NCBI RefSeq assembly: GCF_036077095.1
Contig: NZ_CP107960.1
Location: 5,456,001-5,520,000 of the forward strand
Reading direction: 5' to 3'
DNA length: 64,000 bases
Source of the DNA: Streptomyces sp. NBC_00376
GTDB lineage: Bacteria; Actinomycetota; Actinomycetes; Streptomycetales; Streptomycetaceae
The translations under genes were made by a program, and so were the position numbers. The notes beneath the pieces are model-generated. The model did no database searches. It saw only the letters and a program-made list of their open reading frames with translations, and had not been told where the DNA came from. How positions within the stretch are numbered: the stretch's first letter is position 1; each line of letters starts with the position of its first letter. Shown piece after piece: positions 8,079 to 16,812 of this stretch.

Positions 8079-9065
8079 ATGGACGCGGAAACCCCCTCCG
8101 GCTTCATCGAGCTCGACCAGGTGGAGAAGGTCTTCGACGTGCGTCGCAGGACCGGATTCATGCGCAGTGAACGCCGGCAGGTACGGGCGGTCGATTCGAT
8201 CAGTTTCCGCGTCGCGCGCGGCGAGATGGTCGGTTACATCGGTCCGAACGGCGCCGGGAAGTCGACCACGATCAAGATGCTGACGGGCATCCTCACCCCG
8301 AGCGGTGGCCGGCTGCGGGTGGCGGGCATCGATCCCTCGCGGGAGCGTACGAGGCTGGCGCACCGGATCGGTGTGGTGTTCGGCCAGCGCACCACGTTGT
8401 GGTGGGACCTGCCGCTGCGCGACTCGTACCGGCTGATGCACCGGATGTACCGGATTCCCGACGCGCGGTACCGGGAGAACCTGGACCGCTGTATCGAACT
8501 CCTCGATCTGGGCGAGCTGTTGGACGTTCCGGTGCGGCAGTTGTCATTGGGGCAGCGGATGCGCGGTGACATCGCGGCGGCGCTGCTGCACGATCCGGAG
8601 GTGTTGTATCTGGACGAGCCGACGATCGGTCTGGATGTGGTCTCCAAGTCCAAGGTCCGTGGCTTCCTGCGGGATCTGAACGCCGAACGCGGTACGACGG
8701 TGCTGCTCACGACCCATGATCTGACGGACATCGAGCAGCTCTGCAAGCGTGTGATGGTGATCGACCACGGCCGTCTGATGTACGACGGGGCCCTCGCCGG
8801 TCTGCACGAGGTGGGTGAGAGCGAGCGGACGCTGGTGGTCGATCTGGAGTGTCAACTGCCGCCGATCCGGCTGGAGTCGGCGCCATCAGTCCGTACGGTG
8901 AAGGTGGAGGGGCCGCGGCAGTGGCTGGCCTTCCCGGCGTCGGAGTCGGCCGCTCCGCTGGTCGCGCGGATCGCCGCGGACTACCCGTTGGTCGACCTGT
9001 CGGTGCGGGAGCCGGACATCGAGGCGGTGATCGCGAAGATGTATGAGTCGGCCACCGGCATGTAG
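8079..9065 (+). CDS. ABC exporter ATP-binding protein
   Basis: A 328-residue ATPase. Walker A is GPNGAGKST (residues about 55-63), the signature is QLSLGQRMR, Walker B is VLYLDEPTIGLD, and the switch His is in TTHD, so all catalytic elements are intact. The N-terminal extension VFDVRRRTGFMRSERRQ and the C-terminal domain (about 240-328) match the subgroup that energises paired ABC-2 permeases. It completes the three-gene cassette begun at 6348. Cytosolic face of the membrane. Confidence 0.93.
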   Translation: MDAETPSGFIELDQVEKVFDVRRRTGFMRSERRQVRAVDSISFRVARGEMVGYIGPNGAGKSTTIKMLTGILTPSGGRLRVAGIDPSRERTRLAHRIGVVFGQRTTLWWDLPLRDSYRLMHRMYRIPDARYRENLDRCIELLDLGELLDVPVRQLSLGQRMRGDIAAALLHDPEVLYLDEPTIGLDVVSKSKVRGFLRDLNAERGTTVLLTTHDLTDIEQLCKRVMVIDHGRLMYDGALAGLHEVGESERTLVVDLECQLPPIRLESAPSVRTVKVEGPRQWLAFPASESAAPLVARIAADYPLVDLSVREPDIEAVIAKMYESATGM

Positions 9066-9105
9066 GGCTGGGACGAGGGCGGGGACGTTCAATAGGCTTC
9101 GCGGT

Positions 9106-9840
9106 ATGACAAGTGACCTTCCGGAAATGCGTGCTTCCGATTCCGAGCGTGAGCGTGTCGCCGAGACCCTGCGCGAGGCGGTTGCCGAGGGCCGGCTGGA
9201 GATGCCGGAGTTCGAGCAGCGGCTCGAAGCGGCTTACAAGGCCCGTACGCATGGGGAGTTGGAGCCGTTGGTGCGGGATCTTCCCGCGCCGGGCGCCGCA
9301 GTGGCCCCGGTGGGGGCGGCTCCGGCGCGGACCACCGGATCGCAGAAGCGGTGGGCGGACCGGATCGGCAAGCCCGCCACGTCGAGCGGCGCGTTCGCGA
9401 TCTGGGGCGGGTTCGGTCGCCGGGGGAACTGGACGGTGGGCCGGAAGTTCACCGCGTTCGCGATGTGGGGCGGCGGTGAGATCGATCTGCGGGAGGCGAA
9501 CTTCGAGGACCGCGAGGTGGTCATCCGCTGTTTCGCGGTCATGGGCGGCATGCAGGTGACGGTTCCGCCGGAGCTGAATGTCGAGGTCCGGGGGATCGGC
9601 ATCATGGGCGGATTCGGGGAGCGGTCGAAGGACGACGGGGTCCCGTCGCCGGACTCCCCGCGGGTGCGGATCACCGGGCTCGCGCTGCTGGGCGGCGTCG
9701 GTGTGGAGCGTAAGCGGAGCAAGGCGGAGAAGCAGCGGCTGAGGGACGCGGAGCTGGAGCGGCTGCGGGACCGGCAGCGGGAGCTGGACGGGGAGCGCGG
9801 GAGCGGACGCGGTCGGCTGGAGAAGGGTCCGTCGGACTGA
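9106..9840 (+). CDS. DUF1707 domain protein (SHOCT-like) with DUF2154-type C-terminus
   Basis: A 244-residue protein. Residues 7-60 (RASDSERERVAETLREAV through LEPLVRDLP) are a clear DUF1707 domain. The middle part contains repeated strands ending in WGG or GG (AIWGGFGRRGN, AMWGGGEIDLREA, VMGGMQVTVP, IMGGFGE), a beta-solenoid-like pattern seen in liaF/DUF2154-related cell-envelope proteins. The last 30 residues are a charged helix. No membrane segment is obvious. It lies 40 bp after the ABC cassette and may be co-transcribed. An envelope-stress link is inference from family. Confidence 0.85.
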   Translation: MTSDLPEMRASDSERERVAETLREAVAEGRLEMPEFEQRLEAAYKARTHGELEPLVRDLPAPGAAVAPVGAAPARTTGSQKRWADRIGKPATSSGAFAIWGGFGRRGNWTVGRKFTAFAMWGGGEIDLREANFEDREVVIRCFAVMGGMQVTVPPELNVEVRGIGIMGGFGERSKDDGVPSPDSPRVRITGLALLGGVGVERKRSKAEKQRLRDAELERLRDRQRELDGERGSGRGRLEKGPSD

Positions 9841-9892
9841 GAGGGGCGGAGCCCCGGGGTGCTCCCGGGGTGCCGCTCGTCGACGTTGCCCG

Positions 9893-11152
9893 TCAGAGCT
9901 GGTCGGACGCGGGCTGCTCGTGCACCAGCGTCGTCAGGTCCACCATCGAGCCCAGCTGCCGGTACCCCGCGTCGTTCAGGTGGAGGTGGTCGCCGCTGTC
10001 GTAGGCCGGCAGGAGCCGCGTCGGGCGGTAGGGGTCACGGGCCGCCGCGTCGAAGTCGATGACGGAGTCGAAGATCCCGCCCGCCCGGATCAGCGCGTTG
10101 ACCCGTTCCCGTACGTCGTTGCTCCTGGGGGTCCAGGTGGCGTACCCCTCGTACGGCATCAGCGTCGCCCCGACGACCTGGAGTCCGCGTGCGTGGGCGC
10201 GCAGGGTCATGGAGCGCAGGCCGTCCGCGATGCGCTGCGGGTCGGTCTCCTGCGGGGACTGCTGCACGTCGTTGATGCCGAGTGCGATGACGACGGTCTT
10301 CACTCCGGCGACGTCCAGTACGTCGCGGTCGAAGCGGGCGCTCGCCCGTACGCCGTGTCCGCCGCGTCCGTCGCGCAGGATGCGGTTGCCCGCGATCCCC
10401 GCGTTGGCCACCCCGTACCGGCCGCCGAGCCGGTCGGCGAGCACGTCGGGCCAGCGGCTGTTCGTGTCGAGGGAGGAGCCGGTGCCCGCGGTGAGGGAGT
10501 CGCCGATCACGGCGATCGTTCCGGCGGCGGTCCGGGTGTGCACGTCGACGGCGGTGAGGTAGCGCCAGCCGTCGGTCCGCCGGGTGCCCCACGCGGTGTC
10601 CACGTACGAGGTCTGGTGGCTGCGCTCGTGGACGGTGACGGGCCCCTGGGCGGTGGGGGTGCGCAGAGTGACGACGAGGTCGGAATCGGCGGGGACCGGG
10701 ACGGTGACGGGGTCGCTGACGATCTGCCCGCCGGCCGCCACGGTCACGGTGGCGGCACCGGCGAAGGTCACCGGGCGGGTGTTCACGGTGACGCGGTCCA
10801 TGACCAGAGGACGGGTGCCGAAGGCGTTGGAGAGGGTGATGCGGGCCGCGTCGCCGCCGATGCTGGTGTGCACGACGTTACGGACGGTGCGGCGGTTGAG
10901 AGCGCTGCTGTTGTACGAGTCGGTCACCCCGGTGGCGGGCGCCGCGGTCCAGGTGGCGGCCCAGAGGCCGGTGGAGTGCGCGGGTGCGGCGGGCGTACGG
11001 GCCACGGACCGCGGGTCGGGTACGGCCCCCTGCTTCGCCCGGGTGCCGGTGCCGGAGAACAGCAGGGAGCCGGCGAACGCCACGGCGGCGGCGAGCGCGG
11101 CGGTGCCCGCCACGAGGGCGATGAGCAGGGGGTACCCCTGGCGCCTTGGCAT
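9893..11152 (-). CDS. Secreted or anchored SGNH/GDSL hydrolase
   Basis: A 419-residue protein. Residues 8-32 form a signal-anchor. A beta-rich domain (about 62-205) is followed by an SGNH hydrolase: block I IGDSLTAG (Ser 219), block II Gly/Asn in NAGIAGNR, block III GINDV, and block V DHLHLNDAG with the catalytic Asp and His. All four blocks are present, so it should be an active esterase or lipase acting outside the membrane. The N-terminal beta domain is typical of the actinomycete GDSL subgroup. Divergent from the DUF445 gene. Confidence 0.92.
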   Translation of the reverse strand: MPRRQGYPLLIALVAGTAALAAAVAFAGSLLFSGTGTRAKQGAVPDPRSVARTPAAPAHSTGLWAATWTAAPATGVTDSYNSSALNRRTVRNVVHTSIGGDAARITLSNAFGTRPLVMDRVTVNTRPVTFAGAATVTVAAGGQIVSDPVTVPVPADSDLVVTLRTPTAQGPVTVHERSHQTSYVDTAWGTRRTDGWRYLTAVDVHTRTAAGTIAVIGDSLTAGTGSSLDTNSRWPDVLADRLGGRYGVANAGIAGNRILRDGRGGHGVRASARFDRDVLDVAGVKTVVIALGINDVQQSPQETDPQRIADGLRSMTLRAHARGLQVVGATLMPYEGYATWTPRSNDVRERVNALIRAGGIFDSVIDFDAAARDPYRPTRLLPAYDSGDHLHLNDAGYRQLGSMVDLTTLVHEQPASDQL

Positions 11153-11298
11153 GGGCGGTGTGTCTCCTCATGATCAATCGGACTGATCCCATGATGGGGC
11201 AGGGCGTCGGGAACTCGACGTGCGGCCCGGGAGTAGGTCAGGTAGGGACAATGCGTACGGGACACCGGGGGCGATGCGTACGCGGACGGGTGGAGCGG

Positions 11299-12681
11299 AT
11301 GGAACGGATCGACCGGACCGGAGCCGGGGATGAGGCCGCGCGGCAGCAGGAGCGTGCCGGGGGCCGGGCCGCGGATGCGGCGCGGCCGGGGCCGGGCGGC
11401 CGTCCGGCCCCGCTGGCCTCGTTCGCGTACACCGCGGCCGACGAGGAGAAGCGGCGCGGTGTGCGCCGGATGAAGACCACGGCCACGGGCCTCCTTCTGC
11501 TGGTCGCGCTCGTGTACGTACTGGCCACCTGGGCGAAGAACGCGGGTGTGGGCGGCTGGCCGGGCTTCGTCGCCGCGGCCGCCGAGGCGGGGATGGTCGG
11601 TGCGCTGGCCGACTGGTTCGCCGTCACGGCGCTGTTCAAGCGTCCGCTCGGCCTGCCGATCCCGCACACCGCCATTATCCCCACCAAGAAGGACCAGCTC
11701 GGGGCGTCCCTGGGTTCCTTCGTCGGCGAGAATTTTCTCTCCGGCGATGTCGTGCGGGGCCGTATCCACGCGCTCGGTGTCGGCCGTCGCGTCGGTGCCT
11801 GGCTGGCCGAGCCGGAGCACGCGGACCGGGTCACCGCCGAGCTGTCGACCGCGTTGCGCGGGGCGTTGAAGGTGCTGCGGGATTCGGATGTGCAGGCCGT
11901 GGTGGGGGAGGCGATCACCCGGCGGGCCGACGCGGCGGAGATCGGTCCCGGGCTCGGCAAGATGCTGGACAAGATCGTCGCGGACGGCGGCCACCGCAGG
12001 GTGGTGGACCTGATCTGCGTGCGCGCCCACGACTGGCTGGTGCTGCACGGCGATTCGGTGATGGACGCGGTGCAGGGCGGGGCCCCGGGCTGGACGCCGC
12101 GGTTCGTCGACAAGCGGGTCGGGGAGCGGGTCTACAAGGAGCTGCTGCGGTTCGTCACGGAGATGCGGGACATGCCGGGGCACCCGGCGCGTGCCTCGAT
12201 CGACACGTTCCTGACGGACTTCGCGGCGGACCTCCAGACGGACTCGGACACCCGGGCCCGGGTGGAGCGGCTGAAGTCGGAGATCCTGGGACGCGGTGAG
12301 GTCCAGGACGTCATCGCCTCGGCCTGGGCGTCGGTGCGCACGATGATCATCGCGGCGGCGGAGGACGAGCAGAGCGAGCTGCGGCTGCGGGCGCGCGCCT
12401 CACTGATGTCGCTGGGGGCGCGGCTGGCGACGGACGGCCGGCTGCAGGCGAAGCTGGACGGCTGGCTGGAGGACGCGGCGGTCTATGTCGTCACGACCTA
12501 CCGCGCGGAGATCACCTCGCTGATCAGCGACACGGTCGCGAGCTGGGACGCGGACCAGACGTCGAAGAAGATCGAGGCGCACATCGGCCGCGACCTCCAG
12601 TTCATCCGGATCAACGGCACGGTGGTGGGTGCGCTGGCGGGCCTGCTGATCTACACGGTGTCGTGGGCGCTGGGCGCGTAG
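11299..12681 (+). CDS. DUF445 family membrane protein
   Basis: About 460 residues from ATG 11299; a GTG at 11290 is an alternative. A Pro/Ala-rich head is followed by TM helix 1 (TATGLLLLVALVYVLATW) and the family block GALADWFAVTALFKRPLGLPIPHTAIIP, which is diagnostic of DUF445. A long amphipathic helical region (about 130-430) is closed by a last TM helix before the C-terminus. The topology resembles bacterial YheB/YjiN proteins, whose function is unknown. A hairpin terminator follows 18 bp after the stop. Confidence 0.9.
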   Translation: MERIDRTGAGDEAARQQERAGGRAADAARPGPGGRPAPLASFAYTAADEEKRRGVRRMKTTATGLLLLVALVYVLATWAKNAGVGGWPGFVAAAAEAGMVGALADWFAVTALFKRPLGLPIPHTAIIPTKKDQLGASLGSFVGENFLSGDVVRGRIHALGVGRRVGAWLAEPEHADRVTAELSTALRGALKVLRDSDVQAVVGEAITRRADAAEIGPGLGKMLDKIVADGGHRRVVDLICVRAHDWLVLHGDSVMDAVQGGAPGWTPRFVDKRVGERVYKELLRFVTEMRDMPGHPARASIDTFLTDFAADLQTDSDTRARVERLKSEILGRGEVQDVIASAWASVRTMIIAAAEDEQSELRLRARASLMSLGARLATDGRLQAKLDGWLEDAAVYVVTTYRAEITSLISDTVASWDADQTSKKIEAHIGRDLQFIRINGTVVGALAGLLIYTVSWALGA

Positions 12682-12699
12682 CGGAGTCCGGGCAGCAGT

Positions 12700-12731
12700 A
12701 GGGGCGGGGGCTCCGAGGAGCCCCCGCCCCT
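12700..12731. terminator. Bidirectional terminator between convergent genes
   Basis: Near-perfect G/C hairpin: arms 12700-12714 and 12717-12731, effectively a 14-bp stem with a 4-base loop. It is placed between the DUF445 gene (+) and the small membrane protein gene (-). Confidence 0.85.
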
Positions 12732-12753
12732 CTCTCATGGCTTCCTGCGCGCT

Positions 12754-13056
12754 TCAGGCGGCCCGGCGGGTGACCGCCCACGACGCGGCGGCCATGCTGC
12801 CCGCCACGGCGAAGACGGCCGGCCAGGCGCCGACCTTCTTGGCCAGCGGGTGCGAACCGGCGAACGCGGCGACGTACGCCGCGGTCAGCCCGGCGGCCGC
12901 GCGCGGTCCCGCCTGCCGGTTCCACTCGTACGCGGCGACCGTCCCCGCGGCGGCGAGGGCGACCCCGCCCAGCGGCCGCTTCCTGGTCCACCGCGCGACG
13001 GCGTACCCGCCGACCAGCCCGCTCGCCGCCACCGCCGCTGCCGGAACCTTCGCCAT
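12754..13056 (-). CDS. Small Ala/Gly-rich membrane protein
   Basis: 100 residues from ATG 13056, preceded by GAAGGTGG. A GTG at 13065 would add three residues. Three hydrophobic stretches are visible (PAAAVAASGLVGGYAVARW, LGGVALAAAGTVAAYEW and VFAVAGSMAAASWAV), so it is likely a three-helix integral membrane protein. I do not recognise a named family. It stands alone, in convergent orientation with the DUF445 gene. Confidence 0.7.
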   Translation of the reverse strand: MAKVPAAAVAASGLVGGYAVARWTRKRPLGGVALAAAGTVAAYEWNRQAGPRAAAGLTAAYVAAFAGSHPLAKKVGAWPAVFAVAGSMAAASWAVTRRAA

Positions 13057-13283
13057 CGCTGCCACCTTCGCCTTCTCATCCGTGTGATCCGGGCCCCAGG
13101 AGGGTCGTGGCCCGGATCTCCGAGGCTAACGCGACGCAGCTCCGAGACCGACGCGGCGCCCGGACTTCCGGTCGCGGAGGGGGTGCACAAGCGTTTACCC
13201 TGGGGGTGAACGTGTGTACACCTCCGCGTCGCGCTTTCGCGCCCCGCACGACGCCCTCGCAGCCGAGCACCGTACGGAGAGCC

Positions 13284-14786
13284 ATGCCCGCGGACATACC
13301 CGCCCCGGCCACCGCCACCGCTGAGGCGCCGCACCCCCGCTTCGCCGTCGGTGTGCTGGCGTTCTGCGGTGTCGTGGTCGCGGTGATGCAGACGATCGTC
13401 GTCCCGCTGCTCCCGCACATCCCGGCCCTCACCGGCGCGACCCCGGCCGCCGCGAGCTGGCTGGTCACCGTCACCCTGCTCACCGGCGCCGTCTTCACGC
13501 CGGTCCTGGGCCGGGTCGGTGACATGTACGGCAAGCGGCGGGTGCTCGTCGTCTCGCTCCTGGTGCTGGTGGTGGGCTCGGTCCTGTGCGCGGTCAGTTC
13601 CCACATCGGGGTACTGATCACCGGCCGCGCCCTGCAGGGTGCGGCGCTCGCCGTCCTGCCGCTGGGCATCAGCATCCTGCGGGACGAACTCCCGCCCGAG
13701 CGGGTGCTGTCCGCCGTGGCGCTGATGAGCTCGACGCTCGGCATCGGCGCGGCGATCGGGCTGCCGGTCGCCGCCCTCGTCGTCGAGAACTTCGACTGGC
13801 ACACGATGTTCTGGGTCTCGGGTGCGATCGGCGTCATCGACATCGCGCTGGTGCTGTGGTGCGTACCGGAATCCCCGGTCCGCACCCGTGGCCGCTTCGA
13901 CGCCCTCGGTGCGCTGGGGCTGTCCGGGGCCCTGGTCTGCCTGCTGCTCGCGGTCACCCAGGGCGCCGGCTGGGGCTGGACCTCGGCCCGGACGGTCGGC
14001 CTGCTGGTGGCGGCCGTCGTCGTGGCGCTGATCTGGGGCGCGTACGAGCTCCGGGTGGCGTCGCCCATGGTCGACCTGCGGGTCTCGGCCCGCCCGGCGG
14101 TCCTGCTCACCAACGTCGCGGCCCTGCTGATCGGCTTTGCCTTCTACGCGAACTCCCTGGTCACCGCGCAGATGGTGCAGGAGCCGAAGGAGACGGGGTA
14201 CGGGCTGGGCGCCTCGCTCGTCGTCAGCGGCCTCTGCCTGCTGCCGGGCGGTGTGATGATGGTGGTGCTCTCACCGGTCTCGGCGCGGATCTCCGGGAAG
14301 TACGGCCCGAAGGTCAGCCTGGCGCTGGCGGCCGGGGTGATCGGCACCGGTTACGTGGTGCGGTACTTCACCAGCCACAACCTCTGGCTGATCATCGCCG
14401 GTGCGACGGTCGTCGCCTCGGGCACGGCCATCGCGTACTCGGCACTTCCCGCGCTGGTCATGCGGGGCGTCCCGGTGAGCGAGACCGGTGCGGCCAACGG
14501 CCTCAACACACTGATGCGGTCGATCGGGCAGGCGTTCTGCAGCGCGACGGTGGCGGCGGTCCTCGCCAACATCACGTTCCGGGTGGGCGGCAGAACGGCC
14601 CCGACGCTCCACGCGTACCAGCTGGTCTTCCTGATCGCGGGGGGCGCGGCGCTGGCGGCACTGCTGGTCACCCTGTGCCTGCCGGGCGGCCGGACGCCCG
14701 CGACGGGTACGGTCGAAGAGCACCGTGACGTCCCCGCCGACCGGAAGGGCGGTGCGCGGACGACGCCGATCCAGGAGGGCGCATGA
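13284..14786 (+). CDS. MFS drug exporter, DHA2 (14-TMS) family
   Basis: A 500-residue protein from ATG 13284. Hydrophobic segments fit 14 transmembrane helices. MQTIVVPLLPHIPALTGA and LGRVGDMYGKRRVLVVSL (loop 2-3 motif A) are typical of DHA2 multidrug antiporters. The stop overlaps the start of a TetR-family gene by 4 bp, so the exporter and its probable regulator are one unit. Substrates are unknown. Upstream DNA (13066-13283) has no other gene. Confidence 0.92.
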   Translation: MPADIPAPATATAEAPHPRFAVGVLAFCGVVVAVMQTIVVPLLPHIPALTGATPAAASWLVTVTLLTGAVFTPVLGRVGDMYGKRRVLVVSLLVLVVGSVLCAVSSHIGVLITGRALQGAALAVLPLGISILRDELPPERVLSAVALMSSTLGIGAAIGLPVAALVVENFDWHTMFWVSGAIGVIDIALVLWCVPESPVRTRGRFDALGALGLSGALVCLLLAVTQGAGWGWTSARTVGLLVAAVVVALIWGAYELRVASPMVDLRVSARPAVLLTNVAALLIGFAFYANSLVTAQMVQEPKETGYGLGASLVVSGLCLLPGGVMMVVLSPVSARISGKYGPKVSLALAAGVIGTGYVVRYFTSHNLWLIIAGATVVASGTAIAYSALPALVMRGVPVSETGAANGLNTLMRSIGQAFCSATVAAVLANITFRVGGRTAPTLHAYQLVFLIAGGAALAALLVTLCLPGGRTPATGTVEEHRDVPADRKGGARTTPIQEGA

Positions 14787-15394
14787 CCAGCGGCCAGGCC
14801 ACCGCACCGGCCCCGACCCCGTCTTCGGCTCCTTCTTCCGCCCGGCCCGCCGGCGACCCGGGCAGCGGCCGGGACGCGATCCTGCGCGCCGCCCGCCGGG
14901 CGTTCACGCAGCGCCCGTACGCCGAGGTCACCATCAGGGGGATCGCGGCCGATGCCGGAGTGAGCCCTTCCCTGGTGGTCAAGCACTTCGGCCGCAAGGA
15001 AGAACTCTTCAACACCGTGGCCGACTTCGGCCCCGCCGCCGCCGAACTCTTCGACGCGCCGCTCGCCGCCCTGGGCCGCCACATGGTCGTGACACTGGTG
15101 AACCGCCGCCGCGAACTGCAGTCCGACCCACTGCTGCGCGTCGTCTTCTCGCTCGGCAATCGCGACGAACGCTCCCTGCTCCGCGACCGCTTCCACGAAC
15201 AGGTCACCGACGCCCTGACCGCCCGACTGCCCGGCCGGGAACGCGCCCTGCGCGCCGAACTGATCGCCGGCCACCTCCTCGGCCTCGGCGCCACCCTCAG
15301 CCTCCACCGCGAAGGCGCCGGCGCGGACGCCACCGCCGAACACATCGCGGACCTGTACGCCCCCGCGCTGCAGTCCTTGATCGACGGTCGTTGA
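14783..15394 (+). CDS. TetR-family transcriptional regulator
   Basis: A 203-residue protein overlapping the exporter stop by 4 bp. After a Pro/Ser/Ala-rich 25-residue leader, residues 29-78 are the TetR helix-turn-helix (DAILRAARRAFTQRPYAEVT, then IAADAGVSPSLVVKHFGRKE). The remaining 120 residues are the ligand-binding helical domain, as in the TetR_C_17-like group. It probably represses the exporter operon in response to a transported compound. No clear palindrome was identified before 13284. Confidence 0.92.
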   Translation: MTSGQATAPAPTPSSAPSSARPAGDPGSGRDAILRAARRAFTQRPYAEVTIRGIAADAGVSPSLVVKHFGRKEELFNTVADFGPAAAELFDAPLAALGRHMVVTLVNRRRELQSDPLLRVVFSLGNRDERSLLRDRFHEQVTDALTARLPGRERALRAELIAGHLLGLGATLSLHREGAGADATAEHIADLYAPALQSLIDGR

Positions 15395-15472
15395 TCCGCG
15401 GATCCCGGTGGTGACCAGGCCGTGGAACCGGGCGGGAAGGTATGGTCTGGGCCATCTGACGAGGGGGGCCTC

Positions 15473-16084
15473 ATGTCCATCCGCTCCATCCGCTCCATCC
15501 GTTCGATCGGTTCCGGGCGTTCCATCCGTACCGATGCGCGTGGCGCGGCAACGGCCGTGGTCACGGCGGTGGTTCTCGGAGCGTTCCTGGTGGGCTGCTC
15601 AGGCGCGGAGACCTCGCAGGGGCCGGGCGGCGACCTTCCCTATGTGGCGCCGTCCGCGAACGCCGCAGCCGCGTCCAAGGCCGCCGACGACGCCGCGGCG
15701 GCGAAGGACGCCAAGGACGAGGCGGAGGCGAACGCGGAGGCGGCGGAGGCGGCCGATGCGGAGCGCAACAGGCCGGTGGCCGTACGCGACGCCTTCGCGG
15801 GCCTCCAGGCCACGCTGAACGACAACTGCACCCCGGGATCGTCGAACTGCGCCTACTTCCTGGGCCGGGTCCACGACGAACTGGCCGGCCTGGACAAGGC
15901 CATGAAGGCGGACGCGCAGGGCCCCGGCCACTTCAAGGAGCCGATCGCCTGGATCGCCGCCCTGCGCAAGACGTTGAACGGTGACACCTCCACGGACAAC
16001 CTGGAGAAGCACCGTTCCGAACTGATCGGCACCCGCGGCCGCGTCAACACCTGGATGCAGGGCCACCCGGAGGACTACCGCTGA
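15473..16084 (+). CDS. Putative lipoprotein with tandem repeat at its N-terminus
   Basis: A 203-residue protein. GAGGGGGGCC precedes ATG 15473. The N-terminus is an unusual serine-isoleucine-arginine repeat, then a hydrophobic segment ending in the lipobox LVGC (Cys near residue 43), so it is probably lipidated and surface-exposed. The Ala/Lys/Asp-rich region (about 60-105) is likely coiled coil, followed by a compact domain with two cysteines (DNCTPGSSNC). No recognised family. Monocistronic. Confidence 0.75.
   Translation: MSIRSIRSIRSIGSGRSIRTDARGAATAVVTAVVLGAFLVGCSGAETSQGPGGDLPYVAPSANAAAASKAADDAAAAKDAKDEAEANAEAAEAADAERNRPVAVRDAFAGLQATLNDNCTPGSSNCAYFLGRVHDELAGLDKAMKADAQGPGHFKEPIAWIAALRKTLNGDTSTDNLEKHRSELIGTRGRVNTWMQGHPEDYR
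15476..15529 (+). repeat. Imperfect 9-bp tandem repeat at the start of the lipoprotein gene
   Basis: Units TCCATCCGC at 15476, 15485 and 15494 (last base T) follow the start codon directly, with related units at 15503 (TCGATCGGT) and 15521 (TCCATCCGT). All are in frame (Ser-Ile-Arg). Confidence 0.85.
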
Positions 16085-16097
16085 CCGGCCGCCACGG

Positions 16098-16664
16098 TCA
16101 CGGCCGGTAGAGCGCCCGGCACCGGTCCGGGTCGGCGGCCCCGCCGTCCGGGACCGGCAGGAAGTACTCCGCCTGCCACTCCTGCGTACGGCCGGCCTGG
16201 CGACTGGTCGTCGTCACCCACGGCGGGTAGACGCGGAACGCGCGCTTCCCGCCGGCCCCGTCCGTCGACACGATGTCCCGCTCGCGGAGCACGGCTCGTG
16301 GGAACACGAACTGTCCGAAGCCGTCGGTGTCGCGGGTGCTGATGACGAAGAGGTCGACGGGGTCCCCGGAGTCGTAGGGCCGGATCGGCCCGCCACCGGC
16401 GGACCGCTTCCACACCGTCACGAACTGACCGGCCTTCGCCGGGGTGGTCCGGGCCACCCGGAACCGGACGGCGGAGCCGGCCACGGTGAACTCGTGCGCC
16501 CCGTACTCGGCGCTCTCCGCCTCGGGCACCGGCCGCGTGCACACGAGCCCGCTCGGGTCGTAGACGCGTGCCTTCGCCGCGAGGAGATCGGCGTGGAGGG
16601 CCGCGCCGTCCGGCCAGGGCTCAGGAGGCCGGGCGTCGGGCGGAGGTACGGAGAGTGTTGCCAT
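16098..16664 (-). CDS. MepB family protein
   Basis: A 188-residue protein. The central block YGAHEFTVAG, VRFRVARTTPAKAGQFVTVW and IRPYDSGDPVDLFVI strongly resembles MepB, the gene downstream of mepA in Staphylococcus aureus. MepB has no established biochemical role; structural similarity to nucleases has been suggested for the family, which I cannot verify from sequence. Here it stands alone, not next to a MATE pump. Convergent with the lipoprotein gene, with a 13-bp gap. Confidence 0.85.
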   Translation of the reverse strand: MATLSVPPPDARPPEPWPDGAALHADLLAAKARVYDPSGLVCTRPVPEAESAEYGAHEFTVAGSAVRFRVARTTPAKAGQFVTVWKRSAGGGPIRPYDSGDPVDLFVISTRDTDGFGQFVFPRAVLRERDIVSTDGAGGKRAFRVYPPWVTTTSRQAGRTQEWQAEYFLPVPDGGAADPDRCRALYRP

Positions 16665-16812
16665 TCACCCCATTCTGTCAGCAGCTGTCCCATCGTTGCG
16701 CCACAAGCGGTCGGGCGGCCGGGCGATGAGTTTCCGCAGCGGCCGGGGTCCTACCTCTGTCACCACAACGGCACCGCGACCGCGGGGCGCCGATCGAGGA
16801 AGGACCACCGGC

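Noticed and set aside
11153..11298. Possible operator (GATCA/TGATC) between the SGNH hydrolase and DUF445 genes
   Set aside because: Arms are only 5 bp and no regulator gene is near.
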